From contig NC_064035.1 of the NCBI RefSeq assembly GCF_932526225.1, forward strand, positions 19,519,969 through 19,583,968: 64,000 nucleotides of DNA. Reading direction: 5' to 3'. How positions within the stretch are numbered: the first letter of the stretch is position 1; each line of letters opens with the position of its first letter. Origin of the DNA: Nematostella vectensis (Eukaryota > Cnidaria > Anthozoa > Actiniaria > Edwardsiidae). Under the pieces are notes generated by a model. The model was given only the letters and a program-made list of their open reading frames with translations, searched no databases and was not told the DNA's origin. The position numbers and the translations under genes were made by a program. Below, piece by piece: positions 16,279-29,802 of this stretch.

Positions 16279-18060
16279 CAATCATTAATCCGCTGTCTAT
16301 CGAAAGTAGCGAAGTACAAGAGGGGGTACACACAAATCCGCATCCCTTGCTACAATAACCACGCCTGGGCGGAGCTTCCGACTGAACCACCTGCGATCGC
16401 GAGCGTCCACGGCCTAGACTTCGAGGCTGAGAGGGAGCTTCGTTCGTTATGTCAGGAGAAGGCAGCGCTTCGCGCTACCAGTGCCGCCACAAAAAAGCGC
16501 GAGGCAAAAGTGCGAGAGGTGCTCATTCGCTTTATAAACAGGGCGATCCCCAGAAGCACGAGGATCTGGCTGTGTGGACGTGTTATAGTCACGCACGAAG
16601 GCAAACTGTACCGATCGGGACAGGACGGAGGAGCTATCGACAGGGCGTTTACAGACGAGACAGGATATGATCTTCAATGGCTCCCTGATGACCACCCAGC
16701 CTACCAAGAGTACACCGAAGCTACGCACTCGATGGGCGGTGCAATAGGGTATCGCTTCAAGAAGTGGACCCAAAGAGAGAACATCAAGCCAACGCCTCTT
16801 AAATACAGGGACGTCTGACGAGCGGCGCAGGTTGAGTCCAAAGTGTGGAATAGCAGGGAAAACTTAGGGGCGCAGCCTCATGAGCACATCGACATGCGTG
16901 CGGCGTACCTAGGATGCGAGGACAGTGTCTTCGGCGGCGCCCCGGGCGCCATTGATTTGGTACGGAAATACGGCTTCCCTACGAACGTGTATCGTATCGC
17001 GGATGTTGTGGGACAGCCATTGAGCGAGGTTCTTCAACTAACCGGGGCCATTCAGCTGACCGAGTGGGAGTTCTCTGAGGCCTGCCACCCCTACACTTCC
17101 GGGAGGGTGGGGCAGCACTTGGAGCAAAACGAGGGCTAGATCACCACGCCAGAGCTGAAGGACCTGTAAGACTCGGGTGACCTCGTCATGGCCACGGCGA
17201 GGGAGGTGTTGTATAGCGTCGGAAAAAAGGACTCCATCAAGTTCCCTCACTCCATCGCGTGCCGCCCCGGCGGCGAAGACTCGCAGTACCCTGAGGGTCG
17301 AGATCTCGCTGTCCGTTTCGTAGGCAAGTGCGCTCGCCATGGCGACGAGTCCTCGATCGTAGTCCGCGACCGTGAAGAAGCCGCGTATCTGACAAACCTC
17401 CTTGCGGGCACCGACCACTTACTTAACTTCGAGCATGCCGACGGTGTCCGGCGCTCGCAATGGTACCATATCAGGGCCTTCGTCTTGGCGTACACAAACA
17501 TAGCGTTGCGACGCATGTTGAGGCGGATCCCTCGCGAAGACGTCCTCCGAGTGTGCACAGATGCCATATACGCAAAGGCGGTGCCCAGTGGTGTAAAGCT
17601 CGTGGAGCGAAATCCGAGGTATGGAGAGTGGCTCCACAAGAAGCCTGGGTACGAGTGGCGACCCGAAGCGGCTTGGGGTCCGAAGAAGTCGGGGAGCTTG
17701 GCTAGGGAGCCGAGCACTGCGCCGAGTCTGCCGTGCGATCTAGTGGCCGCAACCTCTGCAAAGATGTATCTAGCCGGCCAAGGAGGATCGGGGAAGACCG
17801 AGTGGGCGGTGAGCATGTTCCGTGGCCGCAACGTTGTGGTGCTCACCACCGAGAACGACCTCGCCCACGACCATCGCAACAACCCGCGCCTCGCGGTGAA
17901 GGCTCAAACCTACCACCACTACCTCTGCATACCAGCGGAGAAGCCGATAGAGGAGTGGAGACCTTCCGAGCTGGGGCACAAACTCGACCGTCTCGCAGAA
18001 GTAATCATCATTGACGAGTGCTGTAAGGTACAGACTAAAGTGCTACGCGTCATCCCTTAG
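16279..18060 (+). pseudogene. Decayed virus-like/mobile-element ORF: family-B DNA polymerase-like + SF1 helicase-like
   Basis: One plus-strand frame is open across 1.78 kb except for three in-frame stops: TGA at 16816, TAG at 17137, TAA at 17167. It ends at TAG 18058. Polymerase-like motifs run in family order: an Asp-x-x-x-x-Tyr motif-A-like segment near 16891 (DMRAAY), an ITTPEL segment at 17140-17157 of the type seen in protein-primed polymerases, a possible motif-B region (FVGK) near 17320, and a motif-C-like TDAIY at 17557-17571. Next come a Walker A loop GQGGSGKT (17776-17799) and a Walker B IIIDE (18004-18018), typical of superfamily 1 helicases. The helicase stops just after Walker B, so later motifs are missing. 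The region is GC-rich unlike its flanks. No ATG start is fixed. I read it as a decayed copy of a virus-like or self-replicating element; the family is inferred from motifs alone. Confidence 0.6.
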
Positions 18061-18173
18061 AGTTTAGGGACCACGCCCTTTCTCTGCCGCATAGGTGTCA
18101 AAACTTATATTGGCCACACGTAGGAAAGAATCCTGCTAGGGAGACCCCTATTCACCCCTCCCCCCCCTCCTTA

Positions 18174-18815
18174 TGAGACAGGTTTGGCTTATTAGAGAGG
18201 GATGGCTCATCAGAGAGGGGTGGCTTATAAGAAATGGGTGGCTTATTAGAAAGGGATGGCTTATCAGAGAGGGCTGGCTTATTAGAGAGGGATGGCTTAT
18301 TAGAGGGGGGTGGCTTATTAGAGAGGGGTGGCTTATTAGAGAGGGGTGGCTTATTAGAGAGGGCTGCCATATTAGAGAGGGGTGGCTTTTAGAGAGGGCT
18401 GGCTTATTAGAGATGGGTGATTTATTAGAGAGGGCTGGCTTATTGGAGATGGGTGATTTATTAGAGAGGGCTGGCTTATTAAAGGGGTGACTTGTTAGAT
18501 AGTGATGGCTTATTAGAGGGGTGACTTATTGGAGAGGACTGGCTTGTTTCATAAGGTTTGCTTAATAGAGAGGGTGGCTTATTAAATAATGCACTCTATG
18601 CAGCCTAACAGAAGGTGCACACTGGTATGTAAATAATGTAATACTAGAAATTTTGCCAAGGGGTGGGTTAATAGAGTCGTGGCTTGCTAGAAAGGGATTG
18701 CTTATCAGAGGGGCAGCTTATTAGAGAGCTATGTTTTTTTTAAAAGATGGCTTATTAAAGAGGGTTGGCAGAAAGGAAGGGCAGATCATTGAGAGGGGGG
18801 GGCATATTATAGAGG
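18174..18815 (-). repeat. 18-bp satellite array B, inverted relative to array A
   Basis: Same satellite as array A but on the other strand (GGTGGCTTATTAGAGAGG). It is regular to about 18580, interrupted by unique sequence at about 18585-18660, then degenerate to about 18815. Near its inner edge a GATGAGCCATCC variant unit lies between ordinary units, and the same variant occurs near the inner edge of array A (15238-15260). The arrays could therefore be arms of one inverted repeat. Confidence 0.9.
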
Positions 18816-21600
18816 GGGGGATTAAAGGGCAGTATATTGCAGTTAGGGGAATGTTGATTTGGTTAGTGAACAGCTGCTTTAGGAATATGTTTCATTGCCA
18901 TTCAGAGACAATGGAGTCATCAAGGAAATATGTGATTTATTGAAAGATTATGCAAATAAATAGTTACATAACTACAACAGAACATTAAAAGCTATGATGT
19001 GACAAAGGTTGCTTCAGTAATCAAATTTGGAAATCCATCATGCCTGCTGAATAGATGGACAAAGGTAGTATAAGTCAAGTGTAACATACAAGTGAAAATC
19101 TCCTAGAGCTTGAAATAAAACAATGTAAAACATGTGAATTCTTCATGATCTCAATGTTATTTGTGAACCAATAATCTGAAACTTAGGCTCACACTGTCTT
19201 TATATGTGTCCTTAATTCCAATGGCACAGTTGAATTCAAAACTGGACTATTTGCTTGGTGCCGCCTTAGAGCTAAAGATGACAAAATCTCTGGTTCAATT
19301 TTGTTAACCTTGGCACCTTTGACATTAAATAACAAAATTTGACACTGCCTGAAATAAATAAAAATGGAATTCCTCTGCAGTATTTGTCAAGGGCAATAAC
19401 CAACTGTGATATGTGGACAACTGCAGTGCAATGACTTGGTCAGGATGAGATAATCAAGGTGGTGAAGCCCCTGTGACAAAGAAAAATCATTGTAACCTTG
19501 TATTACATATTACAATTGAGTCAAGAGAATATGTTGAAGATGTTAGAAATTCATCTTAAAAACACTATCTGGGCAAATGAGGAATAGCAATGTCAGATGA
19601 ACGTATAAGAAGTAGCCAAAGACAAAGTTAAAAAAAAACATGTTAAAAAAAACTTTTACACTAAATGAAGACCCAGTTTCTGAAGCTGAGGCTAATTTAT
19701 TTACTGTTAAAGGTGATTAAGTGCCATTGTTACTTAGATTACATAGAAATAACAACTTATTAATTACCCCATTAATGTACTTTTGCGCAAATTTTTGGGA
19801 AAAACAGACCAAAAACAGAAACCTTCCCCCTATTTCAAGTCCCACACTATCAGTCAAGTTCAGCTACTGCTGATCAAGCAGTATGCCTTGAAGTTTCCAA
19901 CAATGCACTGAGGTGTCTTTTCAGTCTGGGGATGGTGGCAGTCTGTTGCTGACAACAGTTTTGCTTGTAATTTGATTACACTTTTTGATTATACTTTTTT
20001 TACATCAGAATTATAAAATTATAATTTATTTACATAAATAAAAAAATCAGTGAAATATAAAATACAAGTGCATAATGTCTTCAGAGTAACAAATCCCCGT
20101 TAACATAGCAGTAGGTAGGTTGCTAAGCCAGCAATAAAAACATAAATACGCTCTATAGCAAGTTCTCTATAGCTAATTTGGCATTTCAACAATAATCCAG
20201 GAAAACAATGAAAACAAAGTTGCAACTTAGGGAATACTAATCACTAAGTAGTAAGCACTTATTTCTAACTACACTCCCCACTAATTTTCTATTGCCTCAT
20301 TCTCTATTGACTAATTCTCCCCACTCATTCTCTAATTCTCTATTGCCCCTTGAAACTTTAATTACTATGAGATTTAGGGGGTTCAAATAGAGAGTGCTGA
20401 TTGGTCGAGGTGTCAGTGATCATTTTCTAATAGTTATTAGTATAAATATGAAATTTAATGGATTGTTTAAGCAAGGATTTGGTATGGTGCAAAGGATTGG
20501 CAGGCACACAAACAGCATTTGCAGCATTTGGCAGTCATAGATAGCTATGGAAAAAGTCTAACATGACAACTGTTCAAAATCAAATACCAACTTTTTGGTG
20601 GTCAATGGTGATGACACGCCTGATAGAGAAACATTCTAACGACTGTTGATTTCTTTTTATCTCATTAAAAATTTCAACCCAGGCTGAGTTTTCAGCACAG
20701 TCAGGGGGTCCAACCGGGTATTCCTATGCTTGTAAAATTGCTTTTTCTATTATATGAGCGAGATTTCCAGCCTGGGCTGCTTACCCGTGCTAGGATTTTC
20801 ACCCCAAGCTCCAGTAGTGGATGGAATATCTCCATGTAATCACATAAATAAAGAACACTTTTTTTATGAGGACCTTATTTTATATGAACGTCCAGCATTT
20901 CACCAAATTTTAAGAACTGCTAAGAACATGCCGAGGTGCTGTGAATAGTTTTAACTGTTCAAAAACGAATTTAGTACAGGCTGAAGCTAGCTACAATATG
21001 AAAAACATTTTCAGTCGCATGGCCATACTAAAGCTTCAGCTAGGGTTGATATTCGTAATGTAAACAGACCCTTAGAAAAGGCAAATCTGAGGATATGCCA
21101 ATTCACCGTATTGATTTTTATGAGGCAGAGAAAGATCAAATCAGGTTACTTAGGGGACTGTGTGATAATTGTAAGCTTATAGCTGCAATCTTACTGTACA
21201 ACTTAGCCCAACTTAGATAGTGGAACTGATTGATTATCAATTGAATGTTTTACTCGCATTGCGTTCACTTGTTTATCAGTAGTAGCCTTCAAATATATTT
21301 CCGATGAACTACTTGAGCTGCTTAATTGTGGATATCTCCCCTTAGCGAAGGACGGTACGAAAGTAAAGACTCGATTTTTCGAGGAGCGAGGGAGCGTGAA
21401 TCACCTCTTAATGGCTTGTCTCCGTCTTAGGACGGACTCCAGTAAGGGAACATAACACGGCTTTTGCTAAATCCTTTTCTCTTGGGTGTTTCTCTGCTTT
21501 TTGAGTGTTTTTCTGCTTTATCAATTCCTCAGAAATCAGTTATATTATCAAAAAACGACCGTTTTGCCATAACAAACTCGATCCCAGGGGAGAAGAGGGA
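18816..21600. other. Intergenic stretch without a supported gene
   Basis: AT-rich sequence with only short ORFs. A run of TCTATTG/ATTCTC-type words lies around 20280-20350. No exon chain, RNA gene or terminal repeat was recognised. Confidence 0.5.
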
Positions 21601-21674
21601 AGACTGTTCTGCCACTCGATCCCAGTGTCACACGTGTGGCATTCTAACAAGGTCTATGATTGGACACATGTAGT

Positions 21675-21830
21675 CCTATCTGATTGGTTAGACACTTTCA
21701 CCACAAGGACAGTTCTGCAACGGTACATGTGTCGGTACATGCGACTACCATGAAGGCCGAAACCTAAATTCGGCGTTCCACAGGAACCCCGAGTAATAAG
21801 GGCTGCTACTCCAAGTAAACACAGATTACG
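21675..21830 (-). repeat. Inverted, internally deleted copy of the ABI 5' flank
   Basis: Two pieces match the region upstream of ABI copy A in inverse orientation: CTGATTGGTTAGACACTT plus a CTGCAACG stretch (compare about 9905-9975) and the GAACCCCGAGT block (compare about 9600-9615). The sequence between them at 9.6-9.9 kb is mostly missing here. Just beyond, about 30 bp (GGGCTGCTACTCCAAGTAAA and onward) recur at 28446-28474 next to the edge of the second ABI copy. Confidence 0.5.
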
Positions 21831-22313
21831 CAACGTATAGTCTGGTGGCAGAGGCCCGGAAATAGGTTTCGCACAAGTCGAGAGCTAGAGAAGGTTTGAA
21901 AGCAGATTTGAGTAGATATTGGTCCCCTAAACAACGCCTGGTAGTTAGTGGAGTCGAATTGTGGTATACGTTTTGAATTATGTACGTTTTTCATTTTCGA
22001 GTCAAAAACCACAGGGTATGAATTTTACAAAATAATTTATTGAGCATGCAAAACATACAATATAGGCATGGAAACATTCTACAAACATACTTTCCATATG
22101 TTGCAAGTCACTCCAACTAATACAGCCTAAAACCACAGGGTGCCTGAGTCATATGTTTGCAAGGTTCAAGTATTGGCGCATAAGCTTGGGAAAAAAACAT
22201 AGAGTTTTCATTCTATTGGCGTTTATGACTCAGAAGCTACCTAAACATGATACTCCAGTGTCAAATATGGCATCTGAGCTAAATCTAGGCTCCAGATGCT
22301 TCTCTTTTATATC

Positions 22314-22346
22314 TGATATATATATATATATAATATATATATTATG
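22314..22346. repeat. (TA)n microsatellite
   Basis: A short run of alternating TA with one break. No gene is evident in the surrounding 21831-22610 stretch. Confidence 0.8.
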
Positions 22347-22619
22347 AGACCACAGGGATCCCAAGTCAAGTTTTCTTTAAATAAGCAAGTCAATGGTAAA
22401 ACAATTGGTGACAGCTCCTAGGCAGATGACTAGATTGAGAGAATGTTCACAGTCAAAGTCGGCCGAGATCTGTTTGGAAGACTTTGCAAATGCATGACAA
22501 GTCAACCTAGCAGTCCCCTGCGCCTCCAATAATGGAAGTTTACCATAAGTGACCTTGTCAAAATTCTTGAGGAAGGCGTTGACAAAATATATCGTTAATA
22601 TCTTAGGTGGAATGGCATT

Positions 22620-23275
22620 TATTCAGATGCAAATACGTTTGGGGATTTCACCATCATCATGACACCGATCACCACAAACAACTGCTCTATTCTTAACATT
22701 GTCTTCGATCAGTATTAGGGAATACAACGTTTCAGGATGGGAAGAGGGCCAGGAGAGGTCTACAGATGGTCTTGAGATAAGGAACGCAAGACACAATACA
22801 TCAGAGTCACAACAATGGTCCAAAAGTACCTACAGAACCCAAAGAACAAGACCATCTGTTGCCCGGGAAGGACCTTTTCATATAAAGAGGTCTTTTCAAT
22901 GGGAAAAAGGAAATCAGCAAGCTTGAGTCCACAAAGAACAGATACGCAAATGATTCTGCATGCTGCCTACTATGCAAGCGACTTCTCAACAGTCATCATT
23001 CAATCTCCAGATACAGATTTCCTCGCCCTTTGTATCACTTCACTGCCATCGGATATCAGGCGTTATGGTTTCGAACAAGCACTTGCGACCGCCAGAGCTT
23101 TATCACAGTCTACTCAATCCATGAAAGGCTAGGAGAGCGGCTTTGTCAGTCACTACCAGCATCTATAACTTAACCGTGTGCGATTCCACAAGCAGCATCT
23201 CTGGTAGAGGAAATAGGAAGCCATGGCTAACGCTAAGACAAAGAGCTGCACGCCAATCGACGCTTAGTCTGTTTG
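22620..23275 (+). pseudogene. Decayed transposon-type ORF with an SPDTD motif
   Basis: Protein-like sequence spread over more than one frame. One frame shows DTQMILHAAYYAS then VIIQSPDTDFLALCI. A later piece in another frame reads IHERLGERLCQSLP, followed by CDSTSSISGRGNRKPW. This order resembles a family of repeated ORFs common in cnidarian and fish genomes (EADTxxLLHA ... SPDTDVxVL ... GCDSTSxFxGxGK), probably PIN-like nuclease proteins of a mobile element. Frameshifts and stops show it is dead. The family is recalled by pattern only. Confidence 0.5.
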
Positions 23276-23280
23276 GTCAG

Positions 23281-23281
23281 C

Positions 23282-23364
<83 letters not shown>

Positions 23365-24207
23365 GACTTTATTTAAAATGAGGGTGACACATAATAGTAT
23401 AGCTAATAAACTTGTGGCCCTCCCTTAAATATATAATATATACAAATCCGACTATGTTATAAAAATTCTAAAAATACTATATTAAAAATTAACAATAAAT
23501 AACACAAATTATATGATAAAATGGTGCAAAAGACGCTGCTCCGAAAACGCCCTATCTCTTAGAGATTTCTTGAAGGGCCCAGGTTGTTCGATTCTCCTTG
23601 TTGTAATAGGGAGACTGTTCCAAAGGCGGGTGGCAGAAACGGAAAAAGTGCGCCCGCCTTCTGTCTCCCTACTGTATTTCGGGCAGCGTATATTAAAATT
23701 TGCATAGCGGGTGGATCTACTATGTACAAAACTATTAAGATTCAGATGCTCGCTTAAAAATAAAGGTACGTTGCCGTGTATCCGTTTGTGTACAAGAGCG
23801 CACTTACTAATTTTAAAATGTTCATATATAGGAATCCAGCCAAGTCTATTAAAAAGTTCCACAGAGGGTGCGCGCGGTTCCGCAAAAAGAATTACTCTAG
23901 CTGCGCGCTTTTTTAACTTAAAAATTCTATATAAAGATTCGTTGTTGCACACGCTCCATACTGCGCTGCCATAATTAAAAATTGGTTGTATTAACGCATC
24001 ATACAATTGCTTGCGTTGAGCTAACGGCAAAAAGGATCTTTTTTTTCTTAAAATTGCGTAAAAAACGAGAGGCCACTTTTTTACAAATCTTTTCAACATG
24101 TCCATCAAACGAAAGTTCGCTATCTAAATCGAGTCCAAGTAGCGTTGCACTCGGGACATTATCTAGTGCTATTGCGCCATTTCCTGCCTTGACAGACAGA
24201 TTAACGC
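23281..24207 (-). mobile_element. 5'-truncated LINE (CR1/L2-like), reverse-transcriptase C-terminus with (ATT)n tail
   Basis: Minus-strand ORF 24108-23509 carries the C-terminal reverse-transcriptase region typical of CR1/L2-type LINEs (RKQLYDALIQPIFNYGSAVW, then a KLKKRAARVIL-like stretch and a TRLWNSLP-like stretch). Upstream, 24207-24060 continues the homology in another frame (LLGLDLDSELSFDGHV), so a 1-nt indel lies near 24055. Downstream is a short 3' UTR with AATAAAGTCTTT leading straight into (ATT)n at 23363-23281, the usual short tandem 3' terminus of such LINEs. The microsatellite is therefore the element's tail. Dead, 5'-truncated copy. Confidence 0.8.
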
Positions 24208-24262
24208 TTAAGCCCTTAACGCTTAAGCCATAAGCGTTAAGCCATTAACGCTTAAGCCATAA
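24207..24262. repeat. Short palindromic tandem repeat
   Basis: Alternating TTAACGCTTAAGCC and CATAAGCGTTAAGC units, self-complementary in part, at the 5' edge of the LINE fragment. It may mark an insertion junction. Confidence 0.6.
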
Positions 24263-24390
24263 GCGATTAAGCCCTCGATGATGAGATAGCAGCGAAGACA
24301 GAGGCTTTTGTTTGCAATCTCTATCTCAAAATCAGCTGACGAGCTGCGCCATCTGAAGTTGTTCCAACATCTTGGCTTGTGGCTCGTGGC

Positions 24391-24596
24391 TTCGAACACG
24401 AGTGGTAGACGTTCCCAGAACCCTGGCGGGGTATCGTCCTGCTCTCGTCGTCCCGCTTCGCTGGGGATCTGCGCTAGGGACGCGAACGCTTGGAAACTCT
24501 CGCTATCCTTGTTGTACGATTGGAGATCTTCAACGCTGCCTTCAGTCGACTGATTCCTCGCCCCAAGTAGTAGCGGAGTTAGAAAGTGTGGCTGGC
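24391..24596 (-). pseudogene. Duplicated fragment of SLC35G-like exon 1
   Basis: 206 bp match 34212-34417 almost perfectly, covering the cytosolic N-terminal coding part of the SLC35G-like gene (LLLGARNQSTEGSVEDLQSY region). It has no start codon context, no membrane segments and no partner exons. Its edge lies about 20 bp from the start of ABI copy B, so it belongs to the same rearranged segment. Confidence 0.85.
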
Positions 24597-24616
24597 AGTT
24601 CAGCCACAAAACAGTT

Positions 24617-28442
<3,826 letters not shown>

Positions 28443-29030
28443 TTAGGGCTGCTACCCCAAGTAAACACAGATTTGTACAATTGAGCCATTTTTTTGGAGG
28501 ATCTCTCGCTTTTGTTATCGGAATTTAGGCTTATAATCTCTGCTGCTCCTGTCCTCGGCTGGGCAGAATGCAAAATTATTTTGTTACAGGACGGGTTGTC
28601 ATATTGTTTAGGTTATAGTTACTGTCGTCTAGTATTTCATGTTCCTATCATGAAAAACGGAAGTTTATAAGTTTTGTTTATCTTTTAAGGATAATTTAGA
28701 TTTTGTTTACAATTGATGGTTTCCTTAGTCTAGATTTTAGCACGCCCGTGGACCCTCCGCTTTGATGACCTTTTGGTGCGTCTAAATCCAGGGAGTGTCT
28801 AGTTTCTTATACGTGGCAGAATCGTGGTTTCCTTCTTTTCGTTTCGGACATTTTATTTGGCAAGCTAAACTCCTGAATGTTCTTCGAAACCACATGCCAT
28901 CTTCACCCCCTGGTTTAGACATCATATATTTTTATCGTTATTTCATTTAAAGGAAAATGTTGTAATCACGCGCTCTTTGAGCATGCGCAGTTAAGTTTTA
29001 AAAGTTGCTTAATTTGCTTAATCATTAGTG
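28443..29030. other. Intergenic stretch without a supported gene
   Basis: Begins with the roughly 30-bp GGGCTGCTACCCCAAGTAAA segment shared with 21800-21830. The rest is AT-rich with no ORF or repeat recognised. Confidence 0.5.
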
Positions 29031-29337
29031 TTATCTTAGAGTTACCTTGACTTCATTGATTATTTTGTAAATACGCAGGGACGAGAGACCAACTCTGTGA
29101 TTTCCCACGCCCTCACTCTTTTGGCTGATTGGTTCGTTAAGAGGCATGTCGATGGCCGGTCCTGCTAATTTCAAAAGCTTTGCACTGATTCCGTCAAGAC
29201 CTGTCGCCTCACTGATCTTGATAGTAGAAAGATAACTACCGATCAAATCAGGTGTCATTCCGGGACTGCAGAAGCACTTCTCGAGTTTGAGCCTCTGCCC
29301 GACAAATGTCTTTAACCACTCAAAGCAGGTAGATAGG
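29031..29337 (-). mobile_element. LINE reverse-transcriptase fragment
   Basis: Minus-strand frame containing EATGLDGISAKLLKLAGPAI, the conserved early reverse-transcriptase segment of non-LTR retrotransposons (TGxDGIsaxlLK). Homology fades on both sides; no finger or YADD box follows. The fragment abuts the dispersed repeat at 29340-29473. It is too short to place in a clade. Confidence 0.7.
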
Positions 29338-29339
29338 TA

Positions 29340-29473
29340 GATATTACAGATTTGAGTTATTCGCGCGAACGCGTGTTTTATAGGGTCCATACGAACCACA
29401 TACCATTTGAGAGATGAAAATATATATAATTGACAAAGTCTATCAATTCTGAAAGGTTATATGGACTTTAACC
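29340..29473 (+). repeat. Dispersed repeat, copy 2
   Basis: Matches 241-374 in the same orientation with scattered changes. It lies directly next to the LINE fragment, so it may be part of that element's internal sequence. Confidence 0.7.
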
Positions 29474-29607
29474 GCGTGAAAGCTAGTGGGGGCTGGGTAC
29501 GTGGGGCTAATGTCCCTCCCCAGCAAAAATATTCTTTTTCACCCTCGAACAGAAAACAATACAGCGTGGGCTAACGATTCAAAACTCCCAAAATATATCG
29601 GACTCCT

Positions 29608-29626
29608 CCCCCCCCCCCCCCCCCCC
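29608..29626 (+). repeat. Poly-C tract
   Basis: An uninterrupted run of 19 C. Similar runs occur at 35210-35230 and 53417-53436. Confidence 0.9.
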
Positions 29627-29802
29627 TCTTTCTAGTCACACAGTTGTCTTCAAGCTCAGTTTATTATTCATTTGCATCTCAACAATATATTCTTGTCCAA
29701 CCAGAGAAGCGGGTAAAGGGGAAGATTTTGTGAGGGTCCGAGTTTCTAAGCTTCCTTATCCCGTCACCACATAACGCCAGAAGCGAAAGGAAGAGGGTAG
29801 AG

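Noticed and set aside
16816..17169. Stop-codon reassignment as an explanation for the interrupted polymerase-like frame
   Set aside because: The interruptions are TGA, TAG and TAA, one each, so no single reassigned codon explains them; decay is simpler.
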